64,000 bases of DNA, taken from contig NC_005125.1 of the NCBI RefSeq assembly GCF_000011385.1, forward strand, positions 3,472,001 through 3,536,000, in the 5' to 3' direction. The notes beneath the pieces were generated by a model. The model did not search any database, was not told where the DNA came from, and saw only the letters and a list, made by a program, of their open reading frames with translations. How positions within the stretch are numbered: position 1 is the first letter of the stretch; each line of letters opens with the position of its first letter. The position numbers were made by a program, and so were the translations under genes. Positions 18,904 to 27,662 of this stretch are shown here, piece after piece. Origin of the DNA: Gloeobacter violaceus PCC 7421 (GTDB taxonomy: Bacteria > Cyanobacteriota > Cyanobacteriia > Gloeobacterales > Gloeobacteraceae).

Positions 18904-18917
18904 GTATTAGGGACTAC
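18904..18917 (-). promoter_or_regulatory. NtcA-type box GTA-N8-TAC upstream of ntcA
   Basis: The 14-mer GTATTAGGGACTAC matches the NtcA consensus exactly and lies 63 bp before the ntcA start. Read on the minus strand, 22 bp after it comes TAATTG, a weak -10 at the spacing of class II NtcA-activated promoters. The motif is palindromic; about 15 matches would occur by chance in a window this size, so position rather than sequence is the argument. Confidence 0.55.
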
Positions 18918-19009
18918 TAATCTACTTTGGATTGATCGATTGTGAACTCTTTTTTTGCCGAAATTGTTCACTGCGTTCAAGATAGGAGCGAAGCCCGCGA
19001 GATTTGCCC

Positions 19010-19222
19010 ATGTCCGACCCGAGTTTGCTGCCCAACGGCCGTGATTGCTGCTTCGGGTCGGACCCGAATTTGCTTGAAGCGGTGCGCAATTTACAGACCC
19101 TTGGCGATACCCAGCCGTTGCCGGTGTTCGACGCACTGGAGCGGGCGGGCCTGACTGCCCTGCAGCAGCAAAGTCAGGCGGCGACCGAAGCGCCTGTCCG
19201 TCAGGGAGAAGCTCAAGGGTAA
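19010..19222 (+). CDS. Small hypothetical protein
   Basis: A 70-residue protein from ATG 19010 that I do not recognise. It has no membrane segment or signal peptide; two adjacent cysteines (RDCCFGSDPN) and an acidic/leucine-rich helix (NLLEAVRNLQTLGDT) are visible. The stop codon abuts a strong hairpin (19221-19250), which supports a real transcript. It is divergent from ntcA and convergent with psaC. Confidence 0.5.
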   Translation: MSDPSLLPNGRDCCFGSDPNLLEAVRNLQTLGDTQPLPVFDALERAGLTALQQQSQAATEAPVRQGEAQG

Positions 19223-19250
19223 AGCCCCCGGGGAATTCCCCGAGGGCTTT
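19221..19250. terminator. Bidirectional hairpin terminator between a small ORF and psaC
   Basis: AAAGCCC pairs with GGGCTTT and CGGGG with CCCCG around an AATT centre, giving a stem of about 13 bp. It closes the plus-strand ORF and lies 27 bp after the psaC stop on the minus strand. Confidence 0.7.
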
Positions 19251-19277
19251 GGGATGATGACACTATATATGGCCGAT

Positions 19278-19595
<318 letters not shown>

Positions 19596-19635
19596 TTATT
19601 GCTCCACCCGCAAAAGATCTTAACGGTGGGTAGGA

Positions 19636-20595
19636 TCAGGCCGTGGGCGTGCGCGTAGCGCCACCGCGACTTTTGAGCGGAAGCAGCGGTTTGCCGGTGA
19701 CGCTCTGCCAGTAGACACTGCCCACCCCGACCAGAAACAGGGCGTAAAAGAGTGCCTGCACCAGATAGAGCCGCTCGGCGTAGCCAAACAATGCACCAAG
19801 GAGCATTCCCGGAGGCTGGTTTTCAGGCAGGATGCGCGTGCCGTCCCAGACCTGCGGTCCCAGGACACACGAGGCGTTGCGGGTAAACCGTTCGCTCAAA
19901 AAACACAGCGACTCGGAGGCGCGGTCGATCTGGGCAAGGGCGCGCAGGGCGGCGTCGAAGTGCCCGAGCGAAGTGACCACCAGCCCCGAGACAATCAGCA
20001 GCAGCAGCAGTCCCATCGTCTGAAAGAAGCGGCGCAAGTCGATACGCACACCCCACCTAAAGAGCAATACGGCGATGGCGACGGCGACCAGGATGCCCGC
20101 CACCGCCCCAAAAGCCGGTACGAACCCCTGGCGAAAATACGAGGTGACAAACAGCACCGTCTCGAAGCCTTCGCGCAGCACCGTAAACAGAATCAGCCAG
20201 GCGATGGCCCAACCGGCGGCGCGCTCCTGGCCCAGTGCCTGGCCCACCGAGGCTTCCACCTGGCCTTTGAGGGTACGCGCCTGGCGGGTCATCCAGATGA
20301 GCATCCAGCTGAGCATCCCGATGGCAAGCACCCCGAAGATGCCCTCCAGCAGCGGCTCGACGGCCGGGGCGTACTTCTGGTTGGCGGTACTCAGATTGCC
20401 CAGCAGCCAACCGAACAGCAGCCCCACCGCGGTGCTTGCGGCAAGGCCGCCTGCCACGCCGCCCCACACCCAGCGGTTCAGGTGGGTATGCCCGGCTTTT
20501 TTGAGGCAGGCAAGCACGATCCCGACCACCAGGGCGGCCTCGACGCCCTCGCGCAGGGTGATGGCAAAGGTGGGCAAAGCGGCGGCAAAATCCAT
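19636..20595 (-). CDS. FTR1-family high-affinity iron permease
   Basis: A 319-residue membrane protein with about seven hydrophobic segments. The two REXXE iron-binding motifs of the FTR1/EfeU family are present: LREGVEAALVVGIVLA near the N-terminus and VLREGFETVLF at about residues 140-150. It should carry ferric ions across the cytoplasmic membrane. It lies immediately downstream (10 bp) of the HhH lipoprotein and in the same orientation as the multicopper oxidase, so the three look like one operon. The hydrophilic region around VWDGTRILPENQPPG is a periplasmic loop. Confidence 0.93.
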   Translation of the reverse strand: MDFAAALPTFAITLREGVEAALVVGIVLACLKKAGHTHLNRWVWGGVAGGLAASTAVGLLFGWLLGNLSTANQKYAPAVEPLLEGIFGVLAIGMLSWMLIWMTRQARTLKGQVEASVGQALGQERAAGWAIAWLILFTVLREGFETVLFVTSYFRQGFVPAFGAVAGILVAVAIAVLLFRWGVRIDLRRFFQTMGLLLLLIVSGLVVTSLGHFDAALRALAQIDRASESLCFLSERFTRNASCVLGPQVWDGTRILPENQPPGMLLGALFGYAERLYLVQALFYALFLVGVGSVYWQSVTGKPLLPLKSRGGATRTPTA

Positions 20596-20605
20596 AGCGA
20601 CTCCC

Positions 20606-21598
20606 CTAGGTGGCGAATTTCTGGGCGGCTTGTTCGACGGACTTCACCGAGGCGGCCACTTCCTCGGCGCTCAAAGCCGGGGGATTGGGCGCCTCGATGG
20701 TGGGCCAGGCGCCGGCCAGTTTGCGCAGACCCACGGCGATCGCCTCGGCGGTTTTGGGGTCGGCTTTGTCGAGTTGGGGGCCGATGGTGGCGTACAGTTG
20801 ACCCGCGTAGAGCACGAAGCCGCGCGAATCTTCGTACTCGATGCGCGCGGCGATCTTGCCGTTGTTGACCGCGGCGGAGTACTCGGCGGCGGCCGCTTCA
20901 AGCAGCCCATCGATGACTCCCAGTACCATGGCAGGCTGGGTACGCTCAGCGGCCGGGATGGCTTGCTCGGCTTGGTCGATGGCTGCGAAGGCGGCGGATA
21001 GCCCCGGAGTAATTTCGGGGCTATCCGGCTTGAATTTGACCAGATCCTGCAATTTAAGCAGGTCGGATTTGAATTCCGGCACCTGGCGCTCGGCCAGTTG
21101 CTCCTCGATGTCGAGGTAAATTTCTTCGACCGGGTGGCCGAAGTGGGGTAGAGCGTGCTCGGGCTGTTGGCGTTCGATGAGCTCGCGCGCAACGATCAGG
21201 TGGCCGCGCATCAGGCCGAGCTTGATGAGGTAATCGACATCGCGCTCGCGGCCGGTGAGGACAATTTCTTCGACGGTCACCTGGTCTTTGATGCGATCGA
21301 ACTGCTCCTGGGTGAGCACGTTCTTGCTCACCAATTCCTCGGGACTAGCGTAGGGCCGGGCCGCCTGGATGCGGTTGGACAGCGCCGGGATGGCCAGGAG
21401 CCCTTCGAATTTGTCCAATTCCGACAAAATCGCTGTGTTGATGTTGACTTTGCGGCCACCGCCCATCGCCATCGACTCGGTGGCGGGTGCGGAGGCGGTG
21501 GCGGTTGGCTTCGGCGCTTCGGTCTCGGCGGCGCAGGCGATGAGCAAAGCTGTGATGGCAACGAGTGGTAACAAACGGCGCACAACGGTCTGGTGCAT
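20606..21598 (-). CDS. ComEA-like HhH lipoprotein of the iron-uptake cluster
   Basis: A 330-residue lipoprotein (signal ending ALLIACAAE). The first domain is ComEA-type helix-hairpin-helix: VNINTAILSELDKFEGL through KNVLTQEQFDRIKDQVT (about residues 50-110). The rest is helical with ALPHFGHPVEEIYLDIE, which resembles the extracytoplasmic helical domains attached to FTR1 permeases. Its position between the oxidase and the permease suggests it holds or passes iron. DNA binding by the HhH domain is not implied outside the cell. The C-terminus is a long amphipathic helix. Confidence 0.8.
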   Translation of the reverse strand: MHQTVVRRLLPLVAITALLIACAAETEAPKPTATASAPATESMAMGGGRKVNINTAILSELDKFEGLLAIPALSNRIQAARPYASPEELVSKNVLTQEQFDRIKDQVTVEEIVLTGRERDVDYLIKLGLMRGHLIVARELIERQQPEHALPHFGHPVEEIYLDIEEQLAERQVPEFKSDLLKLQDLVKFKPDSPEITPGLSAAFAAIDQAEQAIPAAERTQPAMVLGVIDGLLEAAAAEYSAAVNNGKIAARIEYEDSRGFVLYAGQLYATIGPQLDKADPKTAEAIAVGLRKLAGAWPTIEAPNPPALSAEEVAASVKSVEQAAQKFAT

Positions 21599-21666
21599 GG
21601 TCTCCCGGCAAGATCGGTCCCGTTGTTAATAGTAATCACTTGCAACTATTTTGTAACCACGAAGCC

Positions 21667-22677
21667 TCAGCCGTGGCCGCCGTGGCCAGGCTCAACCGGG
21701 GTGGCCGAGCCGTCCATAGGCAGCACCCGGAACTGCCCCATGCATCCGTTTTCGGCGATCGCGTCCTGGTGGGGGTGGAACATATAGGTACCAGGGTCGC
21801 GGTAGGCAAATTCGAGAATGTGGCGCTCGGCGGTGCCCATGGTGACCACGTCCGCCTCCTCGTCGGCTGCGAGGGCGCGGCCGCTGCGCAGCAGTTTGAA
21901 AAAATTGGCGTGCAGGTGAAAGGTAACGGCTGCGTCCCACTCGATCATGTTGAGCAAATAGAGCCGGATGGGCTGATTCTGGTAGACGGGGATGGCGTGG
22001 CGCAGGTAGTAGTTGGGCACGCCGTTGAAGGCATAGATGTCGTTACGGCCGTCGTCGTTGAGGTCAAAGCCGCCCATCACCAGGGCGATCTCGTCGGCGG
22101 GCGGTCTTCCCCCGGGCGGATCGACGATGAATAGACCGTAGAGCCCCTTGCTCACGTGGCGGGCCACCGGCGAGACATGACAGTGATAGAGGTGCACCCC
22201 GAACGGTTCGGCGTCGAACTCGTAGATGGTCGCAGCGCCGTTGCGCACCGGGCGCACGCCGTCCATGGCGCTCGCGTGGATGCCGTGAAAGTGCATCGAG
22301 TGGGCGTGGCCGCCCCGGTTGACAAACAGCACCCGCACCCGCTCGCCGGCTTTGACCCGCAAAGTCGGACCCGGCACGCGCCCGTTGAAATTCCAGCTCA
22401 CGAAGGAAACGGCCGGGTTGAGCTGGATGGCATTGGTGCGCGCTTCGATGCGAAATTCGCGCACGGTGCGGCCGTTTTCTTGCTTGAGGGTGCCGTAATC
22501 AAATTCGCGCAACAGCGCCAGTGGCTGCATGCCGCTTACCGGCGGGGCACTCTCGGGTAGAGGCGGTACCCGGGCACTCTGCCAATGGCGCCACAGCCCC
22601 GGCAGTGTCGCCGCCGCCGCTACGGCCCCGGCCCCCGCCGCACCCCAGCCGATCAACTGCCGCCTTCGAAGTTTCAT
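21667..22677 (-). CDS. Multicopper oxidase of two-domain type, likely ferroxidase
   Basis: A 336-residue protein that starts at ATG 22677 with a twin-arginine signal (RRRQLIGWGAAGAGAVA). The first cupredoxin domain has the type 3 motif HSMHFHGIHAS and HLYHCHVSPVARHVSKG; the second has FHLHANFF and the C-terminal YMFHPHQDAIAENGCMGQF block, so copper ligands are present in both. Together with FTR1 it recalls the yeast Fet3-Ftr1 pair, in which the oxidase makes ferric iron for the permease. The substrate is inferred from context; laccase or nitrite-reductase-like activity cannot be excluded. It is divergent from a TetR regulator. Confidence 0.85.
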   Translation of the reverse strand: MKLRRRQLIGWGAAGAGAVAAAATLPGLWRHWQSARVPPLPESAPPVSGMQPLALLREFDYGTLKQENGRTVREFRIEARTNAIQLNPAVSFVSWNFNGRVPGPTLRVKAGERVRVLFVNRGGHAHSMHFHGIHASAMDGVRPVRNGAATIYEFDAEPFGVHLYHCHVSPVARHVSKGLYGLFIVDPPGGRPPADEIALVMGGFDLNDDGRNDIYAFNGVPNYYLRHAIPVYQNQPIRLYLLNMIEWDAAVTFHLHANFFKLLRSGRALAADEEADVVTMGTAERHILEFAYRDPGTYMFHPHQDAIAENGCMGQFRVLPMDGSATPVEPGHGGHG

Positions 22678-22871
22678 TGGTCCGGCAAATTTACAAATCA
22701 GTTCTAACTCAAACAGCCGCGTTCTTTGCGGTGCCCTGTGCAACTGGTAAAGATGGTGCGTGTCCTATGTCAAGGAACGTAAACTCTTGCGTCAGTATGT
22801 GGTCCTTTTTCGAGAATAAACATTTCGTGCGGTTAGGATACCCGCAGAGACTCACTTGGAGGCGTTGGACC

Positions 22872-23507
22872 ATGCGCTTTTTCAGACCGGCCCTCCGCGA
22901 AGAGGCCCCATCTACAGACAATCGCCGCAAGATTCTCGATGCTTCACAGCATCTGTTTGCGCAACAAGGCTTTGGTAACACGCCGACCAGTCAGATTGCC
23001 AAGCGGGCGGGGATCGCCGAGGGGACGATCTTCCGGTACTTTCCGACCAAAAAAGACATCCTTATCGAACTGGTGACCAGCGGTTGGGTGACAATTCTCA
23101 CCGATTTGCTGACCGAACTGAGCCAGATGGCGAGCTACACCCACGTCGAGAACGTCATGCGCAACCGCATGCGCGACATGCACTCGAATATGGATTTGAT
23201 GAAAGTGTGCTTCTTCGAAGCACAGTTCCATCCGGATCTGCGCGACCGGGTGCACAGCGAGGTGATCGCCCGCATGCTTGATGTCGCCGAAGATTTTTTC
23301 CAGACGGCCATGGACCGGGGCGCCTATCGTCCGATGAATCCGAAGGTGGTGGCGCGGGTGTTTTTGGGGATGTTCACGATCGCGGGCTTCAGCGACCAGA
23401 CGATGAGCGGCGGTGGCTCGATCGGCCAGATCCTGGAGATGGACGAGATGGTGCGCGGCATCAGCGATATCTTTTTGCACGGTGTGGTCGCCCGTCCGGA
23501 GTCATAG
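22872..23507 (+). CDS. TetR/AcrR-family transcriptional regulator
   Basis: A 211-residue protein. The N-terminal helix-turn-helix is standard: RRKILDASQHLFAQQGF, TPTSQIAKRAGIAEGTIFRYFPTKKDIL (about residues 18-66). The C-terminal ligand domain is helical (VRGISDIFLHGVV) and not assigned to a ligand. ATG 22872 is chosen over longer frames because GGAGG precedes it at about 11 bases and the family N-terminus begins there. It is divergent from the iron-uptake-like operon with a 194-bp gap, so it is a good candidate to regulate it. No clean operator palindrome was found. Confidence 0.88.
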   Translation: MRFFRPALREEAPSTDNRRKILDASQHLFAQQGFGNTPTSQIAKRAGIAEGTIFRYFPTKKDILIELVTSGWVTILTDLLTELSQMASYTHVENVMRNRMRDMHSNMDLMKVCFFEAQFHPDLRDRVHSEVIARMLDVAEDFFQTAMDRGAYRPMNPKVVARVFLGMFTIAGFSDQTMSGGGSIGQILEMDEMVRGISDIFLHGVVARPES

Positions 23508-23795
23508 CGCCTCGGGCGGATCATGCGGCTGGAAGTCGCGGCAGACAGCATCCCCTGGCCCCTGGGGATAGATGGCGCACACCAGCATCGGCGATTGGGC
23601 GTAGTTGCGGCAACCGGGGCAGATTGCCTCGGTGCCCGGGGCCAAACTGGGCGAGAAGCACAGGCGGGCTGCGCGCCAGGAGGGCTGCCCCACGCGGCGC
23701 ACCGCGAAGCGGCTTTTGAACTGCCGTTCCCGAAAGTCACGCAGCAGAATGCTCTGGGCCAGTTGCGAGACAAGCGAGGGGGTGGGTGCGCTCAT
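23502..23795 (-). CDS. Cysteine-rich small hypothetical protein
   Basis: A 97-residue protein of unknown function from ATG 23795. The C-terminal half carries CPGCRNY, LVCAIYPQGPGD and VCRDF, spacing that recalls small cyanobacterial proteins with a CxxC...C...C zinc or iron-sulfur site. The N-terminal half is basic and polar. It ends against the TetR gene (convergent, overlapping by a few bases) and is followed upstream on the same strand by the Crp-like regulator. No signal peptide. Confidence 0.6.
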   Translation of the reverse strand: MSAPTPSLVSQLAQSILLRDFRERQFKSRFAVRRVGQPSWRAARLCFSPSLAPGTEAICPGCRNYAQSPMLVCAIYPQGPGDAVCRDFQPHDPPEAL

Positions 23796-23851
23796 GGGGA
23801 TCGGTGCAATGCGTCCGGCTCCCATTGTACCGGGCTGTTCCGGCTGGGGGC

Positions 23852-24544
23852 TTATTCGAGCGTGGCGGCATACTCGCTGAGTTTGGACAGTTCGACTTTG
23901 ATGAATTTACCGGCCCCGACCACGCCGCGCCGCCGCAGTTTGTTGAACAAACTGGAGCCGGTTTCGCGCGAGACGTTGATGCACTCGCTGATGTCCTTGA
24001 CGGTGAGCTTGAGGGGCAACAGCACCGTCGAGCCGTTGGAGTTGCGGTAGCCGTAGCGGTTGGCGAGGCTGGCGAGCAGATTGACCAGGCGGTAGTAGGC
24101 GGAGTGGGCGACCGTCTCGTACAGTTGCACCCGGCTGGTCTGAATTTGCTGGTTGCTCCAGGAACACAGGTACAAAAGTCCCTCGGGAGTGGTGCGCAGC
24201 GCCGCCAAAAAGTCGGCCGCCGGCCAGGCCAGCAGGCTGTTGTTCTCGATGTGGATGGCGCGCAGTTCGGTGCGGTAGAGGCTGGAGGAGACGAACAGGC
24301 GGTTGGCCTGCAGCAGATCCCCCGGGCCGGTGACGTGCACGATCGGCACGGCGCGCGCTCCGTAGTAGATGCGCTCGATAAATGCCCCCGCCTCGACCAG
24401 ATAAACGATCGGGCCGACGGTGTCGGTGGCCACGGCTTCGCCGGGCCGCAGGCTGATCTTCTGGCACAGACTCAAGATGCGCTTGCGTTCTTCGGCCGCG
24501 AGAACTTCCAGAAGCGATGAACCCAAGGCGGAGACAGTTACCAT
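23852..24544 (-). CDS. Crp/Fnr-family transcriptional regulator
   Basis: A 230-residue protein with an N-terminal cyclic-nucleotide-like beta-roll (LRPGEAVATDTVGPIVYLVEAGAF) and a C-terminal winged helix (LKLTVKDISECINVSRETGSSLFNKLRRRGVV). The effector pocket lacks the arginine/serine set of true cAMP binders, so the signal is unknown. Cyanobacterial paralogues often govern photosynthesis or nitrogen genes; no target can be named. It is divergent from the YbjN-like gene. Confidence 0.88.
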   Translation of the reverse strand: MVTVSALGSSLLEVLAAEERKRILSLCQKISLRPGEAVATDTVGPIVYLVEAGAFIERIYYGARAVPIVHVTGPGDLLQANRLFVSSSLYRTELRAIHIENNSLLAWPAADFLAALRTTPEGLLYLCSWSNQQIQTSRVQLYETVAHSAYYRLVNLLASLANRYGYRNSNGSTVLLPLKLTVKDISECINVSRETGSSLFNKLRRRGVVGAGKFIKVELSKLSEYAATLE

Positions 24545-24689
24545 AAAGCGCTTTGCAGGTCTTTATTATGATAGCGACGAGATGCCGCCCAGGCGACATG
24601 CGGACAGTGCCTCAATCCTGGTAGAGTACCCGGGATGGGCCAAAACAGCAGATGATACCTGCCCGACAGGGCAAGGAGAGGCACACAGG

Positions 24690-25172
24690 ATGACCACGCA
24701 CGAAGAAGCGCTCAGCAACGCAGAGCTTCACCTCGCCACCCACCGCGAGGAAGTGGAAGCGGTGATCGCCAGTCTGGCTATGGAGGGCTCGGTTCGCTTT
24801 GCCCAGCTCAAAGAAAGCGACAAAGGGCTGATGTGGATCTTCAAGTACGGCACCGTACGCGTCTTCGTGGTGATGAGCGGTGAATCGAACGATGACACGC
24901 TCACGGTCTGGGCGCCGGTGATGAAATTGCCCGAGAATTCCGCCAAAACCGGCGAGCTTTACGCGCACCTCTTGCGCTCCAACTGGCTTGAGACTTGGGA
25001 GGCGCGCTTTTGCCTACGCGAAAACGAGGTGGCTTTGCACACGATGCGCACCCTCGATAGCCTCGACCCCGCCGAAATTTCACGGGCGATCACGATCGTA
25101 GCCACCCTGGCGGACGAGTACGACGAGCCGCTCATCGAACAGTTCGGCGGGACCGCCCCTTTTCCGGCTTGA
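24690..25172 (+). CDS. YbjN/type III chaperone-fold protein
   Basis: A 160-residue acidic protein. ATG 24690 lies after AAGGAGAG, a good ribosome site. The pattern of strands and helices (LMWIFKYGTVRVFVVMSG, TVWAPVMKLPENSAK, AHLLRSNWLETWEARFCLRENEVAL) matches the YbjN / secretion-chaperone-like fold. Members of this fold bind partner proteins; no partner can be named. The stop overlaps the TTG start of the following lipoyl-transfer gene by three bases, so the two are translationally coupled. Confidence 0.7.
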   Translation: MTTHEEALSNAELHLATHREEVEAVIASLAMEGSVRFAQLKESDKGLMWIFKYGTVRVFVVMSGESNDDTLTVWAPVMKLPENSAKTGELYAHLLRSNWLETWEARFCLRENEVALHTMRTLDSLDPAEISRAITIVATLADEYDEPLIEQFGGTAPFPA

Positions 25173-25888
25173 ACTTTCGCCTGCTGCCCTTTGAGTGCGA
25201 CGAAGGCGACGCCCTGATGGCCGCCGACGAAGCGATGCTCGAAGCACTGCGCCAGGAGCTGAGCCCGCCCAGCCTGCGGTTTTATACCTGGGCACGTCCC
25301 ACCCTGTCCCTCGGATTTCACCAGAGCGTTTTTCCGGAACACTGGCGGGCGCTCCCGAAGGTGCGCCGCCCGACCGGCGGCCGGGCGGTCTGGCACGAGG
25401 GCGATCTCACCTACGCCGTCGCCGTGCGCGGCCTGAGCGGCTCGACCGGCCAAACCTATGCCCGGCTGTGCGCCTTTTTGGTGAAGGGATTGGCGGATCT
25501 GGGCATCGAGGTCGGTTTCGGCCGGGGAGGGCGCGAGTACGTCCGCCGGCCCGGCTGCTTCAGCAGTGCCACCTCGGCGGACCTGCTCTGGCGGGGGCGC
25601 AAGCTGGTGGGTAGCGCCCAGGTGCGCCGGGGCGACACCGTACTGCAGCACGGCGCGATTTTGCTGGCACCCGAGCGGGAACGGCTTGCGCGGCTTTTTC
25701 CCGAGCAGGCTGCCGAGGCGGTGGTGGGCCTTGCCGAAATTCAGCCGGATCTGATCGTAGACAAAGTCATAGCCTCACTGACGGCGGCCTGGGCCGCCGA
25801 ATGGCAAACGGCTGTCGTGCCGGGAGAGTGGAGCGAATGGGAGCGGCAGTGGATGGCCCGGGGCCGGGGCCGCTGGCGCTGCGGTTAG
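25169..25888 (+). CDS. Lipoate/octanoyl transferase family protein (BPL/LPL fold)
   Basis: A 239-residue protein starting at TTG 25169, overlapping the stop of the upstream gene. Family motifs are RRPTGGRAVWHEGDLTYAV, the cysteine loop GCFSSATSADL, and RKLVGSAQVRRGDTVLQHGAILL with the catalytic lysine. These match LipM/LplA-like proteins that move octanoyl or lipoyl groups onto lipoyl domains. The presence of the conserved cysteine favours the octanoyl-transferase LipM over the ligase. Cytoplasmic. Confidence 0.82.
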   Translation: MNFRLLPFECDEGDALMAADEAMLEALRQELSPPSLRFYTWARPTLSLGFHQSVFPEHWRALPKVRRPTGGRAVWHEGDLTYAVAVRGLSGSTGQTYARLCAFLVKGLADLGIEVGFGRGGREYVRRPGCFSSATSADLLWRGRKLVGSAQVRRGDTVLQHGAILLAPERERLARLFPEQAAEAVVGLAEIQPDLIVDKVIASLTAAWAAEWQTAVVPGEWSEWERQWMARGRGRWRCG

Positions 25889-25937
25889 ACGGATGGACAC
25901 ACGTAGGGCAGAATGTAGGGGAGCAAGGGGACGAACC

Positions 25938-26141
25938 GTGGAGGAGACCCGGCTGGTACTGCTGTTGCGCGACACGGTCACATCGGCGGAGCCGGTTTGT
26001 ACTGTGTGTTTCTACGCCGACCGGCAGGGGCGCCCCCGACACCGCGGCGAGCATCTGCTGTGCGCAAGCGAGGACATCTCCTCGCCCCACGCCGGCCGCT
26101 ACCGTTGCCGTATGGGTTTTCACCTTGCCCAGATCCGATAG
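25938..26141 (+). CDS. Small four-cysteine hypothetical protein
   Basis: A 67-residue protein read from GTG 25938. Four cysteines in CTVCFYADR, LLCASED and RYRCRMGF could bind a metal ion. The frame extends upstream to ATG 25893, but that part is arginine-rich and unlike a protein N-terminus. Its place in a run of plus-strand genes, 49 bp after the LipM-like gene and 26 bp before tic20, supports co-expression. Function unknown. Confidence 0.45.
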   Translation: MEETRLVLLLRDTVTSAEPVCTVCFYADRQGRPRHRGEHLLCASEDISSPHAGRYRCRMGFHLAQIR

Positions 26142-26167
26142 TCCTAATTCAGTAGACGAGATTTGTT

Positions 26168-26647
26168 ATGAGCTGGCGCGGCAGTACTTCTCCAAGTGAT
26201 CGCATCTTCGCAAGCCTCCCGTATTTGCTTCCCATGGCGGCCTCACTGGCCTACGGCGTCACGTTGCTTAGCCAGTTGGGCCTCGGCGCCGTCATCCAGA
26301 TTCTGGCGCCCATCAATTTTCTCAACTCGGGCTTTATCGGCCTCGCGGTCTTTATCGCCCTGTTTGCCCTGGTGGTCAACAACACCAGCATCAGCCACTT
26401 CATCCGCTTCAACGTCTTCCAGGCGCTGCTGGTGGGCATCATCCTGTCGCTGTTTTCGCTGGTGCTGCCGCTGTTGGTCAACATGTTCGCATTTCTGCCC
26501 GGCATCGACGTCATCCAGCAGACCCTCGGCAACACGCTCTTTTTGGGCGTCTTCGCCTTCGGCATCTATGGCATCGTCCAGAGTCTGTTGGGCCGCTATG
26601 CGGAAGTGCCCACCATCTCCGAGGTGGTCTACAGCCAGCTGCGCTAG
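26168..26647 (+). CDS. Tic20-family membrane protein (Ycf60-like)
   Basis: A 159-residue membrane protein with four hydrophobic segments. The start SWRGSTSPSDRIFASLPYLLP and the core NTSISHFIRFNVFQALLVGII are the hallmarks of cyanobacterial Tic20, homologous to the chloroplast inner-envelope import channel. Its role in bacteria is unsettled. It overlaps the next gene tightly: the TAG stop (26645-26647) is followed at once by the GTG start of thiL. Confidence 0.9.
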   Translation: MSWRGSTSPSDRIFASLPYLLPMAASLAYGVTLLSQLGLGAVIQILAPINFLNSGFIGLAVFIALFALVVNNTSISHFIRFNVFQALLVGIILSLFSLVLPLLVNMFAFLPGIDVIQQTLGNTLFLGVFAFGIYGIVQSLLGRYAEVPTISEVVYSQLR

Positions 26648-27634
26648 GTGGATATTGCCGAACTGGGTGAGCGGGGGCTGATTGCCCGGCTCGGCCGCTT
26701 TTTTGGCCAGGCCCCGCACATCCTGGTGCCGGGGGGCGATGATGCGGCGGTGGTTGCGCCCGGTTCGGGGGCACTGGTGGCCACCACCGATTTGCTCTTC
26801 GAAGATGTGCACTTTGGCGACCGCACCACCGGTCCCTTCGATGTGGGCTGGCGCTCCGCTGCGGCCAACCTCTCGGATCTGGCGGCCATGGGTGCCGCTC
26901 CGTTCGGCATGCTCGTCGGGTTGGGGCTGAGCCCCGGTACGAGCGTCGAGTGGGTGGAAGCGTTTTATGAAGGGTTCACCGCCTGCAGCGCGCCGGTGGG
27001 AGCCTTGCTGCTGGGGGGAGACACCTGCCGGGCCAAAAGCCGCACCGTGGCGGTCACTGCCCTCGGTACGGTCGATCCGCGCCGGATACTCAGACGCAAC
27101 GCCGCCCGGCCGGGGGACGCGCTGGTGGTGACAGGACATCTGGGCGCTTCGCGGGCGGGCCTCGCGGTGCTGCTCGAGGCGGAGCGCTACGCCCACCTTG
27201 GGTCGCCGGTGCGCGAAGCGGTGGTCGCCGCCCACCGGCGACCCAAGCCACGCCTGGAGGTACCGCCGCTCGTCTTTGCGCTGAGCGGGCGGGCCGCCGC
27301 CATGGACACCAGCGACGGCCTCACCGATGCGATTGCCCAGGTGTGTGCCCAAAGCGGCTGCGGCGCGGTGGTGGACCTGGCGGTCCTGCCCATCGACGCG
27401 GCGACAGCCCAGGTGGCGGGAAAGCAGGCCATCGCCTGGGCGCTCGGGGGCGGCGAGGATTACGAGCTGTTGATTGCGCTGGAGCCTGGTGCCGCGGTGC
27501 AACTGGTGGAACGGCTTGCAGCGATCGGTATCGGCGGGGCGATCGTCGGGCGGGCGGTGGCGGGAGACCGGGTTGTGGACACCGAAGACCGGCCGCTCGC
27601 CGCTCCCGGCTTCGAGCACTTCAATCGACCGTAA
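26648..27634 (+). CDS. thiL: Thiamine-monophosphate kinase
   Basis: A 328-residue enzyme that phosphorylates thiamine monophosphate to the diphosphate cofactor. It has DDAAVVAPGSGALVATTDLL, FEDVHF, the NLSDLAAMGA stretch, GGDTCRA, TGHLGASRAGL, MDTSDGLTDAI and GGGEDYELLIAL, all ThiL signatures. Start GTG 26648 directly follows the tic20 stop with no gap, so translation is coupled. Length is normal. Confidence 0.94.
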   Translation: MDIAELGERGLIARLGRFFGQAPHILVPGGDDAAVVAPGSGALVATTDLLFEDVHFGDRTTGPFDVGWRSAAANLSDLAAMGAAPFGMLVGLGLSPGTSVEWVEAFYEGFTACSAPVGALLLGGDTCRAKSRTVAVTALGTVDPRRILRRNAARPGDALVVTGHLGASRAGLAVLLEAERYAHLGSPVREAVVAAHRRPKPRLEVPPLVFALSGRAAAMDTSDGLTDAIAQVCAQSGCGAVVDLAVLPIDAATAQVAGKQAIAWALGGGEDYELLIALEPGAAVQLVERLAAIGIGGAIVGRAVAGDRVVDTEDRPLAAPGFEHFNRP

Positions 27635-27662
27635 AATGGCGGTGTAGGCCCTGGAGTCGCCG

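Noticed and set aside
22678-22871. An operator for the TetR regulator (CGTTCTT near 22729 and AAGGAACG near 22771)
   Set aside because: The arms are imperfect and about 40 bp apart, too wide for a TetR dimer site.
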